Assembly (NCBI GenBank): GCA_024638505.1
Contig: JAHEKE010000003.1
Coordinates: forward strand, 1 to 64,000
DNA length: 64,000 nucleotides
DNA from: Gammaproteobacteria bacterium
GTDB lineage: Bacteria; Pseudomonadota; Gammaproteobacteria; Arenicellales; JAANXG01
Reading direction: 5' to 3'
Under the pieces are notes generated by a model, which saw only the letters and a program-made list of their open reading frames with translations, had not been told where the DNA came from and did no database searches. How positions within the stretch are numbered: the stretch's first letter is position 1; each line of letters opens with the position of its first letter. Below are positions 35,148-43,605 of this stretch, in pieces. The position numbers and the translations under genes were made by a program.

Positions 35148-36281
35148 ATGGAAGACGGCTTCCAGTTTGCCGATGAACTCGGTCCAACAAAAATTATTCA
35201 CGTATACGACCCAACTATCGGCCTAAAGGCTATTTTGGTTGTGGACAACGTGGCCGCCGGCCCGGCCATCGGCGGGCTGCGCATGGCACCGGACGTGAGC
35301 ACGGCCGAATGCTTCCGGCTGGCTCGGGCGATGACGCTGAAAAACGCAGCGGCCGAGCTGCCTCACGGAGGAGGTAAGTCCGTTCTGTTTGCTGATCCTA
35401 AAACGGACAAAGGTGATAAGGAGCTGCTGGTGCGGGCGTTTGCCTCTGCGCTGCGAGATACGAGGGAATACATTATAGGTCCTGATATGGGGACCAACGA
35501 GGAGTGTATGGCCTGGGCGCGGGATGAGATCGGGCGCTCGGTCGGCCTACCGCGGGAGATGGGCGGCATCCCCCTGGATGAAATCGGAGCGACCGGCTGG
35601 GGCGTAACACAGTGTGCGCTGGTGGCGGCGGAATATTGCGATCTGGAGATAAAAGGTGCGCGCGTCGTGGTGCAGGGTTTTGGTGCGGTAGGCAAGCACG
35701 CTGCCAGATTTCTCTCCGCACAAGGCGCGGTGCTGGTCGGTGCATCTGATTCGCGCGGATCAATCAGCAATGCTGGTGGCCTAGATATCGACGCCCTGTT
35801 TGAACTAAAAGACACCGGCGGCAGCGTCATGGATTATGCCGGGGGATCGAAGGGGGTGCCGGAAGCTGTGCTTGATATGGATTGCGAAATATGGATCCCG
35901 GCGGCCCGGCCGGACGTTCTGCGCGCTGATAATGTAGCCCGCTTGAAAGCCAAGCTGGTCATTCAGGGAGCAAATATCCCGGCCACTTTAGCAGCGGAAG
36001 AGCAATTACACAGGGCAGGCGTGCTCAGTATCCCAGACTTTATTGCGAACGCCGGAGGCGTGATCTGTGCCGCCATGGAGTACCGCGGATCTAGTGAATC
36101 GGAAGCACTGTCGGTGATCGCGCAAAAGCTCAAACGCAACACCAGGCTCGTGCTGGATGCTGCGCGGCAGCAAGACATATTACCGAGGCAGGCAGCGTTT
36201 GCACTTGCCAATGATCGTGTAAATAAAGCAATGGGTTATCGTCGTTGGTCGGTTTTCTCCTCTGCCCCCGGTTTCGTTTAA
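35148..36281 (+). CDS. Leucine dehydrogenase-like amino acid dehydrogenase
   Basis: A 377-residue Glu/Leu/Phe/Val dehydrogenase of the short, bacterial leucine/valine dehydrogenase type. It has GPAIGGLRMAP, the catalytic lysine in LPHGGGKSVLF, GPDMGTNEECMAW and the Rossmann motif VVVQGFGAVGKHAA. It deaminates branched-chain amino acids to 2-oxoacids, the substrate of a branched-chain dehydrogenase complex such as the one encoded divergently. GAGG upstream supports the ATG at 35148. An FNR-type box stands upstream. Confidence 0.9.
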   Translation: MEDGFQFADELGPTKIIHVYDPTIGLKAILVVDNVAAGPAIGGLRMAPDVSTAECFRLARAMTLKNAAAELPHGGGKSVLFADPKTDKGDKELLVRAFASALRDTREYIIGPDMGTNEECMAWARDEIGRSVGLPREMGGIPLDEIGATGWGVTQCALVAAEYCDLEIKGARVVVQGFGAVGKHAARFLSAQGAVLVGASDSRGSISNAGGLDIDALFELKDTGGSVMDYAGGSKGVPEAVLDMDCEIWIPAARPDVLRADNVARLKAKLVIQGANIPATLAAEEQLHRAGVLSIPDFIANAGGVICAAMEYRGSSESEALSVIAQKLKRNTRLVLDAARQQDILPRQAAFALANDRVNKAMGYRRWSVFSSAPGFV

Positions 36282-36331
36282 AACCAAGTCGGGAGGAGAT
36301 CTGACCGGCGTGCTTAGTCGAGTTTCTCAAG

Positions 36332-38056
36332 GTGTGTCCTGGCGTAAATAGCTATTACCATCGCGGCGGTAACCGCCCTTTGCTGGGGGTGACGATTGCG
36401 CAACGTTTCGCCGACATCGTACAGCGCTACCCGCGCAACGAAGCCGCAGTATCTATTCCACAACGACGACGACTGACCTACACACAGCTGGCGCTGGCCG
36501 TCGACAGGCTGGCCGGTGCGCTGCTGGCTATAGGCTTTGGCAAGGGTGAACGCATTGGCGTTTGGTCTACTAACAACCTCGAATGGCTGCTGATTCAGCT
36601 GGCCACCGCTCGAATTGGCGCGATCCTGGTCAACATAAATCCGGCTTACCGGCCTGACGAACTGGCCTACGCACTTACCAAATCGGAAATCCAGGGTTTG
36701 TTTGTTATTCCCTCGTTCAGGAAAAGTAACTACTTAGGCATGCTGCTGACACTTATGCCGGAACTTGATACCAGCCCGGCGGACGGGCTGCACAGCGAAG
36801 CTTTTCCTATGCTGCGCCGCATCTTCGTTTATGACCCGGCACATCCGGAGCAAGCGGAAATAGCGCATCAGGGATTTACCTCCTGGGCGCAGCTGCTTGC
36901 GGAGGGGGAGTCTGTGACCGCAGAAGTTCTGGACCAGGCCAGTGCCGGGCTCGACATCGATGACGGGATCAATATTCAGTATACGTCGGGAACGACGGGG
37001 TCGCCGAAAGCGGTGTTATTAACGCATCACAATATACTCAATAACGCTTATTTCACCGCACAGGCAATGTATTTCAGCGAAACCGATCGCCTCGCGGTGG
37101 CGGTGCCTTTTTATCATTGTTTCGGCATGGTTCTGGCCAATCTGCTGTGCGTTTCAGTGGGCGCTTGTCTAGTTATTCCGTGTGAGCACTTCGATGCGCT
37201 GTCCGTGCTGCGCGCAGTAGATGAGGAAAAATGTACCGGCATACACGGCGTCCCGACGATGTTCATCGCGCAGCTGGAGCACCCTCGATTCAAGGATTTC
37301 GATCTGTCCAGCTTGCGCACGGGAATAATGGCCGGAGCTCCGTGCCCGCCGGCTTTGATGCAGCGTGTGATGCAGGATATGCACTGCGAGGATATTTTGA
37401 TCGGTTACGGTGAGACTGAAGCATCACCCCTGACTCACCTGACCAGTAAGGATGACAGCATTGATCGTCGCATCAACACCGTCGGCAAGAATCTGCTGCA
37501 CCAGGAAGTCAAAATTGTTGATGTACAGACCCGTAAGACGGTAGCTCTTGGACAAACCGGGGAAATATGTTTTCGCGGTTATCATGTAATGCAGGGTTAT
37601 TACGGTGATTCTGAGTCGACCGCGAAGGCCATTGACCAGCACGGCTGGCTGGCGTCAGGTGATCTGGGGGTTATGGATGAACACGGCTATGTGCAGATAA
37701 CCGGGCGTTTGAAGGAGATGATTATCCGTGGGGGTGAAAACATCTATCCGCGTGAGATCGAAGATGTGCTCTACACCCATCCGGCCGTCGCGGAAGTTGC
37801 GGTGTTTGGAATGCCAGATGCGTACTATGGTGAAGAGGTCATGGCCTGGATTCAGTTAAAGCAGGATAAACCTGCCGGCGAGGAGGAAATCAGGGCGTTC
37901 TTGCAGTCAAGGATTTCCCACTTTAAAGTACCCAAGTTCATCTGGTTCGTTAAAGAATTTCCAATGACGGTGACCGGCAAGCTGCAGAAGTTTCGTATGC
38001 GAGAAATCGCCCTACAAAAGATGCAAAAGAAAAAAACCGCAACCAGGCCCAAATAA
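36332..38056 (+). CDS. AMP-dependent acyl-CoA synthetase
   Basis: A 574-residue adenylate-forming ligase that activates a carboxylic acid, probably a fatty acid, with ATP and CoA. Motifs are YTSGTTGSPKAVLLTH, GYGETEASP, GWLASGDLGVMDEHGYVQIT and the C-terminal GRLKEMIIRGGENIYP and TVTGKLQKF. The GTG at 36332 lacks a close ribosome site. A strong GGGAGGAGA lies about 40 nt upstream and would serve a GTG in another frame, so the N-terminal end is uncertain. It may be cotranscribed with the leucine dehydrogenase and used for acyl products. Confidence 0.92.
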   Translation: MCPGVNSYYHRGGNRPLLGVTIAQRFADIVQRYPRNEAAVSIPQRRRLTYTQLALAVDRLAGALLAIGFGKGERIGVWSTNNLEWLLIQLATARIGAILVNINPAYRPDELAYALTKSEIQGLFVIPSFRKSNYLGMLLTLMPELDTSPADGLHSEAFPMLRRIFVYDPAHPEQAEIAHQGFTSWAQLLAEGESVTAEVLDQASAGLDIDDGINIQYTSGTTGSPKAVLLTHHNILNNAYFTAQAMYFSETDRLAVAVPFYHCFGMVLANLLCVSVGACLVIPCEHFDALSVLRAVDEEKCTGIHGVPTMFIAQLEHPRFKDFDLSSLRTGIMAGAPCPPALMQRVMQDMHCEDILIGYGETEASPLTHLTSKDDSIDRRINTVGKNLLHQEVKIVDVQTRKTVALGQTGEICFRGYHVMQGYYGDSESTAKAIDQHGWLASGDLGVMDEHGYVQITGRLKEMIIRGGENIYPREIEDVLYTHPAVAEVAVFGMPDAYYGEEVMAWIQLKQDKPAGEEEIRAFLQSRISHFKVPKFIWFVKEFPMTVTGKLQKFRMREIALQKMQKKKTATRPK

Positions 38057-38076
38057 TATACGCAAGGAGAAAGAGA

Positions 38077-38583
38077 ATGATCAGTACTATCCTTACCACG
38101 ACCGATGGTTCTAAGCACGCGGGCAGAGCGCTTGCGCTCGCCGCTGATCTGGCGAACAAATACAAGGCAAAGCTGATTATCATGCACGTGATGGGGCAGG
38201 GTGATGTACCTGAGGAACTGGCTCATATGGCGGAAGTCGAACACGTAACCGAGCCCGCCCCGGCCAATGAACCCGTTCCGCGCGCACCCATCCCTCGGCC
38301 TGGATCGCGATCAGACGCCAATCAGAAAATCCATGCCTTTATCGGCGACAGGCTGGTTGACGATGCCGTTGACGCGGCTAAAGACAAAGGCGTCAGGCAA
38401 GTGCAAAGGATCGTTGAAGACGGTGATCCGGCCGGCCGAATTCTGGAGGTCGCAAAAAAGCACGGCGTTGACATGATTGTTATGGGCAGTCGTGGCCTGG
38501 GCAATCTTAAGGGATTATTGCTCGGCAGCGTGTCACAGAAAGTGAATCACTTATGCACCTGCACCTGTGTCTGCGTGAAGTAA
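38077..38583 (+). CDS. Universal stress protein UspA family
   Basis: A 168-residue single USP domain. ATP-binding elements are TTDGSKHAGRAL and GSRGLGNLKGLLLGSVSQKV. A Pro/Glu-rich insertion (TEPAPANEPVPRAPIPRP) and a cysteine-rich end (CTCTCVCVK) are distinctive. AAGGAGAAAGAGA lies just before the ATG. It starts 20 nt after the acyl-CoA synthetase gene, in the same transcript. ATP-binding USPs support survival under starvation and anoxia in other proteobacteria. Confidence 0.94.
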   Translation: MISTILTTTDGSKHAGRALALAADLANKYKAKLIIMHVMGQGDVPEELAHMAEVEHVTEPAPANEPVPRAPIPRPGSRSDANQKIHAFIGDRLVDDAVDAAKDKGVRQVQRIVEDGDPAGRILEVAKKHGVDMIVMGSRGLGNLKGLLLGSVSQKVNHLCTCTCVCVK

Positions 38584-38599
38584 CAGCGCGCCTGTCTTC

Positions 38600-39469
38600 T
38601 TACTTCTGTCCGCCGTGTTTGGCGGCGTAATGTTCTCGACATTCAAATTCCCTGCCGCGGACGACGCGCTGACCGATTAGGTCGCCTTTGGTTTCGGTGA
38701 CCACTGTGCATTGGCCTTCGTGGTGATGTTGATCATAAAAATAAATCACTACCCAGTCCCGGGTGCGTCCCAATTCGTGCGCCCGCTGGGTGTTCGAATA
38801 CAGAGCAGAGAAATGCCAATCACCGCGCGTAACGTGCATCAACGGTAACCACGCCCTGCCTTCAGGATTGAACCGGTGCGGTACGATACGCGGCAGCTCA
38901 TCTGCTTGCGCTCGCCTGCGATACAGCTCATCAATGTCCAACAGGGTAGAAACGGAGGGCGCCTCTCCCGTGCTGCCCGCGGCCGGGCGGCGTCTGCGTT
39001 CGCCCAAGACGCTGGCCAGCCAGGCGGCAATCGATTCCACCCGGCCTTTGCCCATACCGGGCAGCTCTCGCAATCTTCCGTTGTGTGCGGCCGCCTCCAA
39101 CGCTTCAAGCGTGTTGATATGAAGCTGGTCACAAATTTTGCTAGCGAGTACCGGGCCCACGCCTGGAATCTGCGTAAACAGCGCAATGGGATCGTGCTCT
39201 CCGCGCAGGGTCTCCAGGCGCGACATACGGCCGGTGGCGACGAATTCATAAATTGACCGGGCAATGCCTTCACCAACGCCGTACAATGAGGTGAGCCCGG
39301 CGATACCCTTCTGTTCAACCAGGTCTTGCACTGGGGTATGCAATGACTCAACCGTGTTGGCCGCCCGCCGATACGCATTCACACGGAAAGGATTGGCTTT
39401 CTGGTTTTCCAGCAGCTGCGCAATTTCGCGTAAAGACTGGGTGATTTTTGCATTGGTTGACATAGTCAT
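38600..39469 (-). CDS. Helix-hairpin-helix DNA-binding protein, PolX-like N terminus
   Basis: A 289-residue protein. The N-terminal half matches the 8-kDa lyase-like/HhH part of family X DNA polymerases (ITQSLREIAQLLENQKANPF and RVNAYRRAANTVESL), with HhH motifs GLTSLYGVGEGIARSI, QIPGVGPVLASKI and ELPGMGKGRVESI. No polymerase nucleotidyltransferase domain follows. Instead there is an uncharacterised basic domain rich in His and Trp (WHFSALYSNTQRAHELGRTR). It is likely a DNA-repair or nick-binding factor. The start is ATG 39469 or 39463. Confidence 0.85.
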   Translation of the reverse strand: MTMSTNAKITQSLREIAQLLENQKANPFRVNAYRRAANTVESLHTPVQDLVEQKGIAGLTSLYGVGEGIARSIYEFVATGRMSRLETLRGEHDPIALFTQIPGVGPVLASKICDQLHINTLEALEAAAHNGRLRELPGMGKGRVESIAAWLASVLGERRRRPAAGSTGEAPSVSTLLDIDELYRRRAQADELPRIVPHRFNPEGRAWLPLMHVTRGDWHFSALYSNTQRAHELGRTRDWVVIYFYDQHHHEGQCTVVTETKGDLIGQRVVRGREFECREHYAAKHGGQK

Positions 39470-39499
39470 GTAGTTAAGCGCGCGTTATTGCCGACTTTA

Positions 39500-39513
39500 T
39501 TGATTCAAATCAG
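39500..39513. promoter_or_regulatory. FNR/ANR-type box (one mismatch)
   Basis: TTGAT-TCAA-ATCAG, one base off consensus, in the 78-nt gap between the divergent HhH and DUF3775 genes. Centres are about 38-44 nt from either start, closer than at other boxes, so the regulated gene and the mode of action are unclear. Confidence 0.5.
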
Positions 39514-39547
39514 GTTTTAATGGGAATTTTATTGGTAGGTTTTAGCT

Positions 39548-39952
39548 ATGAATGACAGAACAACGCTCGATATCAATCCAGAGACGGTCAGCTACATAGT
39601 CAATCTCGCCCGGGATTTCTATGCGAAGGAACAGATAACTGATCTCGACGAGCCAGAACCAAATATACAGGAGGGATGGACCGGTTCAGCCCAGGAAAAC
39701 CATATTGACCCGGTACACGCGGAGCTGAAAACGGCAATCGAAGATCTTGAACCGGATCAACAGGTCCAGCTTGTTGCCCTGATGTGGTTGGGGCGGGGCA
39801 GTTTTTCAGACTGGGAGAGCGCCGTCAAAGAGGCGGGGGATAACTGGAATTCGAAAACGGCGGATTACCTGATCGGCACCCCGCTGCTTTCAGACTACTT
39901 GGAAGAAGGCTTAAATCAGTTAGGCTACGTTGGCGAAGACTACGAGGTGTAG
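39548..39952 (+). CDS. DUF3775 protein
   Basis: A 134-residue acidic protein. It starts with INPETVSYIVNLARDFYAKE and includes LEPDQQVQLVALMWLGRG and a C-terminal YLEEGLNQLGY, which mark DUF3775. Function unknown. Members are often found near stress genes, as here. GTAGG lies about 10 nt before the ATG. Confidence 0.82.
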   Translation: MNDRTTLDINPETVSYIVNLARDFYAKEQITDLDEPEPNIQEGWTGSAQENHIDPVHAELKTAIEDLEPDQQVQLVALMWLGRGSFSDWESAVKEAGDNWNSKTADYLIGTPLLSDYLEEGLNQLGYVGEDYEV

Positions 39953-40004
39953 ACACGCGCCTGATTCTTCCTCAGCTGCCGTCCCTGACCGTCGATAACC
40001 ATCA

Positions 40005-41177
40005 ATGCACAGTTATCTCGATCCAGACCTGAGTTCTCACGTCGTCACGCTTCGCCGGGCTTTTCACCGCCATCCGGAACTCGCTTTCAACGAGCAGGAG
40101 ACGGCCGCTAAAATCATTGCGGAGCTGAAAGAACTGGGGGTGCCGTATGAATATGGCGGTCAAGGTGGCGGAGTGGTTGGGCGTTTGCCCGGCACGGATC
40201 CAAACGCACCCGTGTTCGCCTTGCGCGCCGATATGGATGCGCTCCCAGGCGCGGAAAACACGGGCTTACCTTTTGCCTCTGCATATAACGACCGGATGCA
40301 CGCCTGCGGCCATGATGCACACATGGCCATGGTGCTTGGTGCCGCCAGATTGTTGAAATCGTCGCCGCCGCCGGGAGATACATTGTTCGTATTCCAGCCG
40401 GCGGAGGAAAAAGGCGGAGGATCCAGGGTCATTCTGCAATCAGGCTGGCTCAACGGTGCACAGGCTATATTTGGTGGGCACGTCACCCATCACTACAAGG
40501 TAGGGGAGATTATGGTTGCCGAGGGAACGGTGACTGCACAGTCTGATCGATTCGCAATAAAGATTACGGGTAAAGGCGGCCACGGTGCACGTCCGCACGA
40601 AGCGGTGGACGCAGTTGTGGTGACTGGTCTGCTAATCATCGCCCTGCAGACCCTGGTGTCGCGAGAGATTGACCCCGTGCATCCTTCAGTTGTGACTATA
40701 GGCACTGTTCATGCGGGGAGCGCGCCCAACGTCATAGCGGAGGAGGCCATTCTAGAGGGGAGCATCAGAACCACCCTGCCGCAGGTGCGGGATCATCTGC
40801 ATGCAGGCATCCGCCGTATCGCGGAGTCAATTGGGGATTTACACAATGCCCGGGCAGAGGTGCAGATCAGCGAAGGCTATCCGCCCGTCGTCAATACCGC
40901 CAGAGAAGCGCGAATCGCGCTGCAAGCTGCGAGAAACGTGGTCGGTGAGTCTGGTCTCATGGTGATGGACCATCCCAGTATGGGATCGGAGGATTTTTCC
41001 TATTATCTGCAGCAGCTGCCAGGCTGCTACGTTCGATTCGGTGCGAGGAGCGGCGACCAGCCGTACGTGCCCCTGCACAGTCCGGCCTTCGACATAGACG
41101 AGGGAGTCCTGCAGGTTGGTGCTGCCTTTTTTGCAGAGGTGGTTCACCAAGCAGCAGCGGTAGTGCAGTCTGCATAG
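40005..41177 (+). CDS. M20-family amidohydrolase (hippurate hydrolase-like)
   Basis: A 390-residue zinc amidohydrolase/deacetylase of the M20D group. Metal-binding segments are MHACGHDAHMAMVLG, PAEEKGGGSRV, GGHVTHHY and HPSMGSEDFSYYL. Members hydrolyse N-acyl amino acids such as hippurate or N-acetyl derivatives. The next gene, a YbdK-type ligase, starts 9 nt later and the two may act on related amide substrates. Confidence 0.92.
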   Translation: MHSYLDPDLSSHVVTLRRAFHRHPELAFNEQETAAKIIAELKELGVPYEYGGQGGGVVGRLPGTDPNAPVFALRADMDALPGAENTGLPFASAYNDRMHACGHDAHMAMVLGAARLLKSSPPPGDTLFVFQPAEEKGGGSRVILQSGWLNGAQAIFGGHVTHHYKVGEIMVAEGTVTAQSDRFAIKITGKGGHGARPHEAVDAVVVTGLLIIALQTLVSREIDPVHPSVVTIGTVHAGSAPNVIAEEAILEGSIRTTLPQVRDHLHAGIRRIAESIGDLHNARAEVQISEGYPPVVNTAREARIALQAARNVVGESGLMVMDHPSMGSEDFSYYLQQLPGCYVRFGARSGDQPYVPLHSPAFDIDEGVLQVGAAFFAEVVHQAAAVVQSA

Positions 41178-41186
41178 CGCTGTACC

Positions 41187-42323
41187 ATGGAATTCACGCC
41201 ATCCGCTCCTTTGTCCCTGGGCATGGAGATGGAGTTCCAGTTACTGGACACAAGCAGCCTTGACCTGGCCTATTGCGCTCCCGTTATCCTGCGAAAGTTA
41301 ACTGAAGACGAACACATAAAGGCCGAGTATCAGGAAAATACGATAGAGGTGACATCCGGCATCTGCAGCCGGGCCGAGGATTTACAAAAAGACATCGTGC
41401 GCAAGGTGGCCGTGGTGATGCGGACGTGCGATCAGTTCGGTGTCAAGCTGTGTGGTGCCGGCACGCATCCGTTCAGCACCGCCCTGGCCATTATTACTCC
41501 CTCACCGCGCTATCTTTATATGAAGAAGACCGAGGGGTATCTGAGCCGGACGCAAATCACCTTTGCCACTCACATACATATTGGGATGCCGGACGGCGAA
41601 ACGGTAATTCGAGTGATGCGTGAGTTGAAGGCATTCCTTCCGCTTTTTGTTGGGCTTTCCGCCAGCTCTCCATACTGGCGCGGTCATGACACTAAATTTG
41701 CATCATACAGACACCGCATCCTTGCCGCTACGCGGAGCTACGGCATCCCGCCCAGCTTCTCCAGCTGGGATGAGTTTTGTACGTTTGCGGAATGCATGGC
41801 GCGGGCTGGTGTCTTTCCAACGATTAATGATATCCACTGGGATATTCGTCCGCGTCCGCATCTAGGTACAATAGAGATTCGCACTATGGATGTGCAGGCG
41901 ACGGTGGCTCGAGCCGCTGCTTTGGCTGCTTTCGTGCGGGCGGTTACGCTCTATCTTGAGGGAACGAGGCGCAGCGACAGGCCAGCGACTCTGCCGGTAC
42001 CGCTGCATTGGTGGCTGGAAAAAGAAAATCACTATCAGGCCTCTCATCTTGGGCTGTCTGCAAAATACATCCGGAACAACGCCGGTGACAGTTGCTCCTT
42101 GTCATCAATATTTGATGACGTGCTGAGTGAAATTAAGGGAATTGTGCGTGATGATGGGGAACAGCACTACCTCGATACGCTGCAGGCCGCGGTGGAAGAA
42201 GACCTCGGTTACATCCGCCAACGCCGTATTTTTGAATCGACTGGATCGTTAAAAACCATTCTGCGCGAGCTTAGCCGGGATCTTGAGCAGGAGGTGCGGG
42301 AATCTGGTCGAACATGCGATTAG
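41187..42323 (+). CDS. YbdK-type carboxylate-amine ligase (GCS2 family)
   Basis: A 378-residue ATP-dependent ligase of the glutamate-cysteine ligase family 2. It begins PLSLGMEMEFQLLDTSSLDL and has VTSGICSRAEDLQ, GAGTHPFS, THIHIGMPDGE and GTIEIRTMDVQATV. E. coli YbdK has only weak gamma-glutamylcysteine ligase activity, so the natural substrate is open. It is in an operon with the amidohydrolase. Confidence 0.9.
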   Translation: MEFTPSAPLSLGMEMEFQLLDTSSLDLAYCAPVILRKLTEDEHIKAEYQENTIEVTSGICSRAEDLQKDIVRKVAVVMRTCDQFGVKLCGAGTHPFSTALAIITPSPRYLYMKKTEGYLSRTQITFATHIHIGMPDGETVIRVMRELKAFLPLFVGLSASSPYWRGHDTKFASYRHRILAATRSYGIPPSFSSWDEFCTFAECMARAGVFPTINDIHWDIRPRPHLGTIEIRTMDVQATVARAAALAAFVRAVTLYLEGTRRSDRPATLPVPLHWWLEKENHYQASHLGLSAKYIRNNAGDSCSLSSIFDDVLSEIKGIVRDDGEQHYLDTLQAAVEEDLGYIRQRRIFESTGSLKTILRELSRDLEQEVRESGRTCD

Positions 42324-42466
42324 TTTGTGCGGCAACAGCGCGCGACCGCCCAAGAGATACGATTCCGCAATCCGCGACGGAGCGAGACCAATCTATCAGT
42401 GCCGTATTTTCGACTCGACTCGACCGGGCCTTGCGAGCAACAGGCGTAGGAGCTCATTAGAACGTC

Positions 42467-43573
42467 GTGCTTAAAAAGATCGGCCTTATCGTAAATCCCA
42501 TTGCGGGAATGGGAGGGAGTGTCGGCCTGAAAGGGACTGATGGGGAGATGCGTCAGGTTGCGGCGGAGCTCGGCGCCCGACCGGTTGCTCCGGCTAGGAC
42601 GAAAGAGTTTCTGTCTCATTTGCAGCACCCGGAACGTATTACTCTGATGGTGGCCCCCGGCAGTATGGGCCAGGCATACGTCGATGATTTGGGTATAGCC
42701 AATAAGGTGGTCGGCGCAGTGTCAATGGAGACAACTGGCGAAGACACCCGAAGGATTGCCATTGACATGCTACACCAGGGGATAGACCTGCTGGTCTTTG
42801 TTGGTGGAGACGGAACGGCGCGTAATGTTTATGACGCCCTGGCGCTGAACTGCCCAGTGGTTGGCGTACCTTCCGGCGTGAAGGTATATAGCTCGGTTTT
42901 CGCGCTGAATCCTAAAGCTGCGGCATCCATGGTGGATGCATTTATCGAAGGAGTAGAACTAAACGAAGAGGAGGTTCTCGATATTGACGAGGAGGCATTC
43001 CGTAAAGGAGTGCTTGATGCCAAGCTGCACGGCTACCTACTGGTGCCCAGCGTTAAACAGTTCCTACAGGCGGGAAAGGAGGCTTCGAGCTTGGGGGCAT
43101 CCAATGTGGAGAGTCAGCGTGAAATCGGTGAGTACGTAGCTGAAATCATGGCTAAAGAAACGCTGTATTTTCTGGGACCAGGGACAACGGTAAAGGCGGT
43201 GGCCAGCGCTATCGGCGTCGACAAGACCTTGCTCGGGGTCGATGCGGTATGCGCCGGCAAGCGGGTGGGCTCAGATCTGAATGAAGCCGCGATTCTGGCT
43301 CTGATGGCGCGTCACTCGAAACGAATCATTATTGTGACGCCGCTGGGCGGAAACGGATTTCTATTCGGGCGGGGCAATAGACAGTTTACCCCGGAGGTGA
43401 TTCGCAGCGTCGGTAAGGGCAACATTCTGGTGGTTGCCACGCCGGATAAGCTGCACAATCTAAAGTGCCTGCGGGTCGATACGGACGATCCTACACTGGA
43501 TCAGCAGCTTGCCGGATCCATTGAGGTCGTTACCGGTTATAAGTACACCAAAGTCATGCGCGTGAAGTGCTAG
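42467..43573 (+). CDS. ATP-NAD kinase-like protein (COG3199/AcoX type)
   Basis: A 368-residue protein with the NAD-kinase/diacylglycerol-kinase fold: IGLIVNPIAGMGGSVGLKGT at the N terminus, FVGGDGTARNVYDAL as the nucleotide-binding GGDGT motif, and FLGPGTTVKAVASAIG plus TPLGGNGFLFGRGN later. It differs from housekeeping NadK and belongs to the group that includes AcoX. It is likely to phosphorylate NAD or a related cofactor. The GTG start has AGGAG about 16 nt upstream. Confidence 0.87.
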   Translation: MLKKIGLIVNPIAGMGGSVGLKGTDGEMRQVAAELGARPVAPARTKEFLSHLQHPERITLMVAPGSMGQAYVDDLGIANKVVGAVSMETTGEDTRRIAIDMLHQGIDLLVFVGGDGTARNVYDALALNCPVVGVPSGVKVYSSVFALNPKAAASMVDAFIEGVELNEEEVLDIDEEAFRKGVLDAKLHGYLLVPSVKQFLQAGKEASSLGASNVESQREIGEYVAEIMAKETLYFLGPGTTVKAVASAIGVDKTLLGVDAVCAGKRVGSDLNEAAILALMARHSKRIIIVTPLGGNGFLFGRGNRQFTPEVIRSVGKGNILVVATPDKLHNLKCLRVDTDDPTLDQQLAGSIEVVTGYKYTKVMRVKC

Positions 43574-43605
43574 TAAAGACTCCTGCCCGTTTGAATTTGT
43601 CGTTC

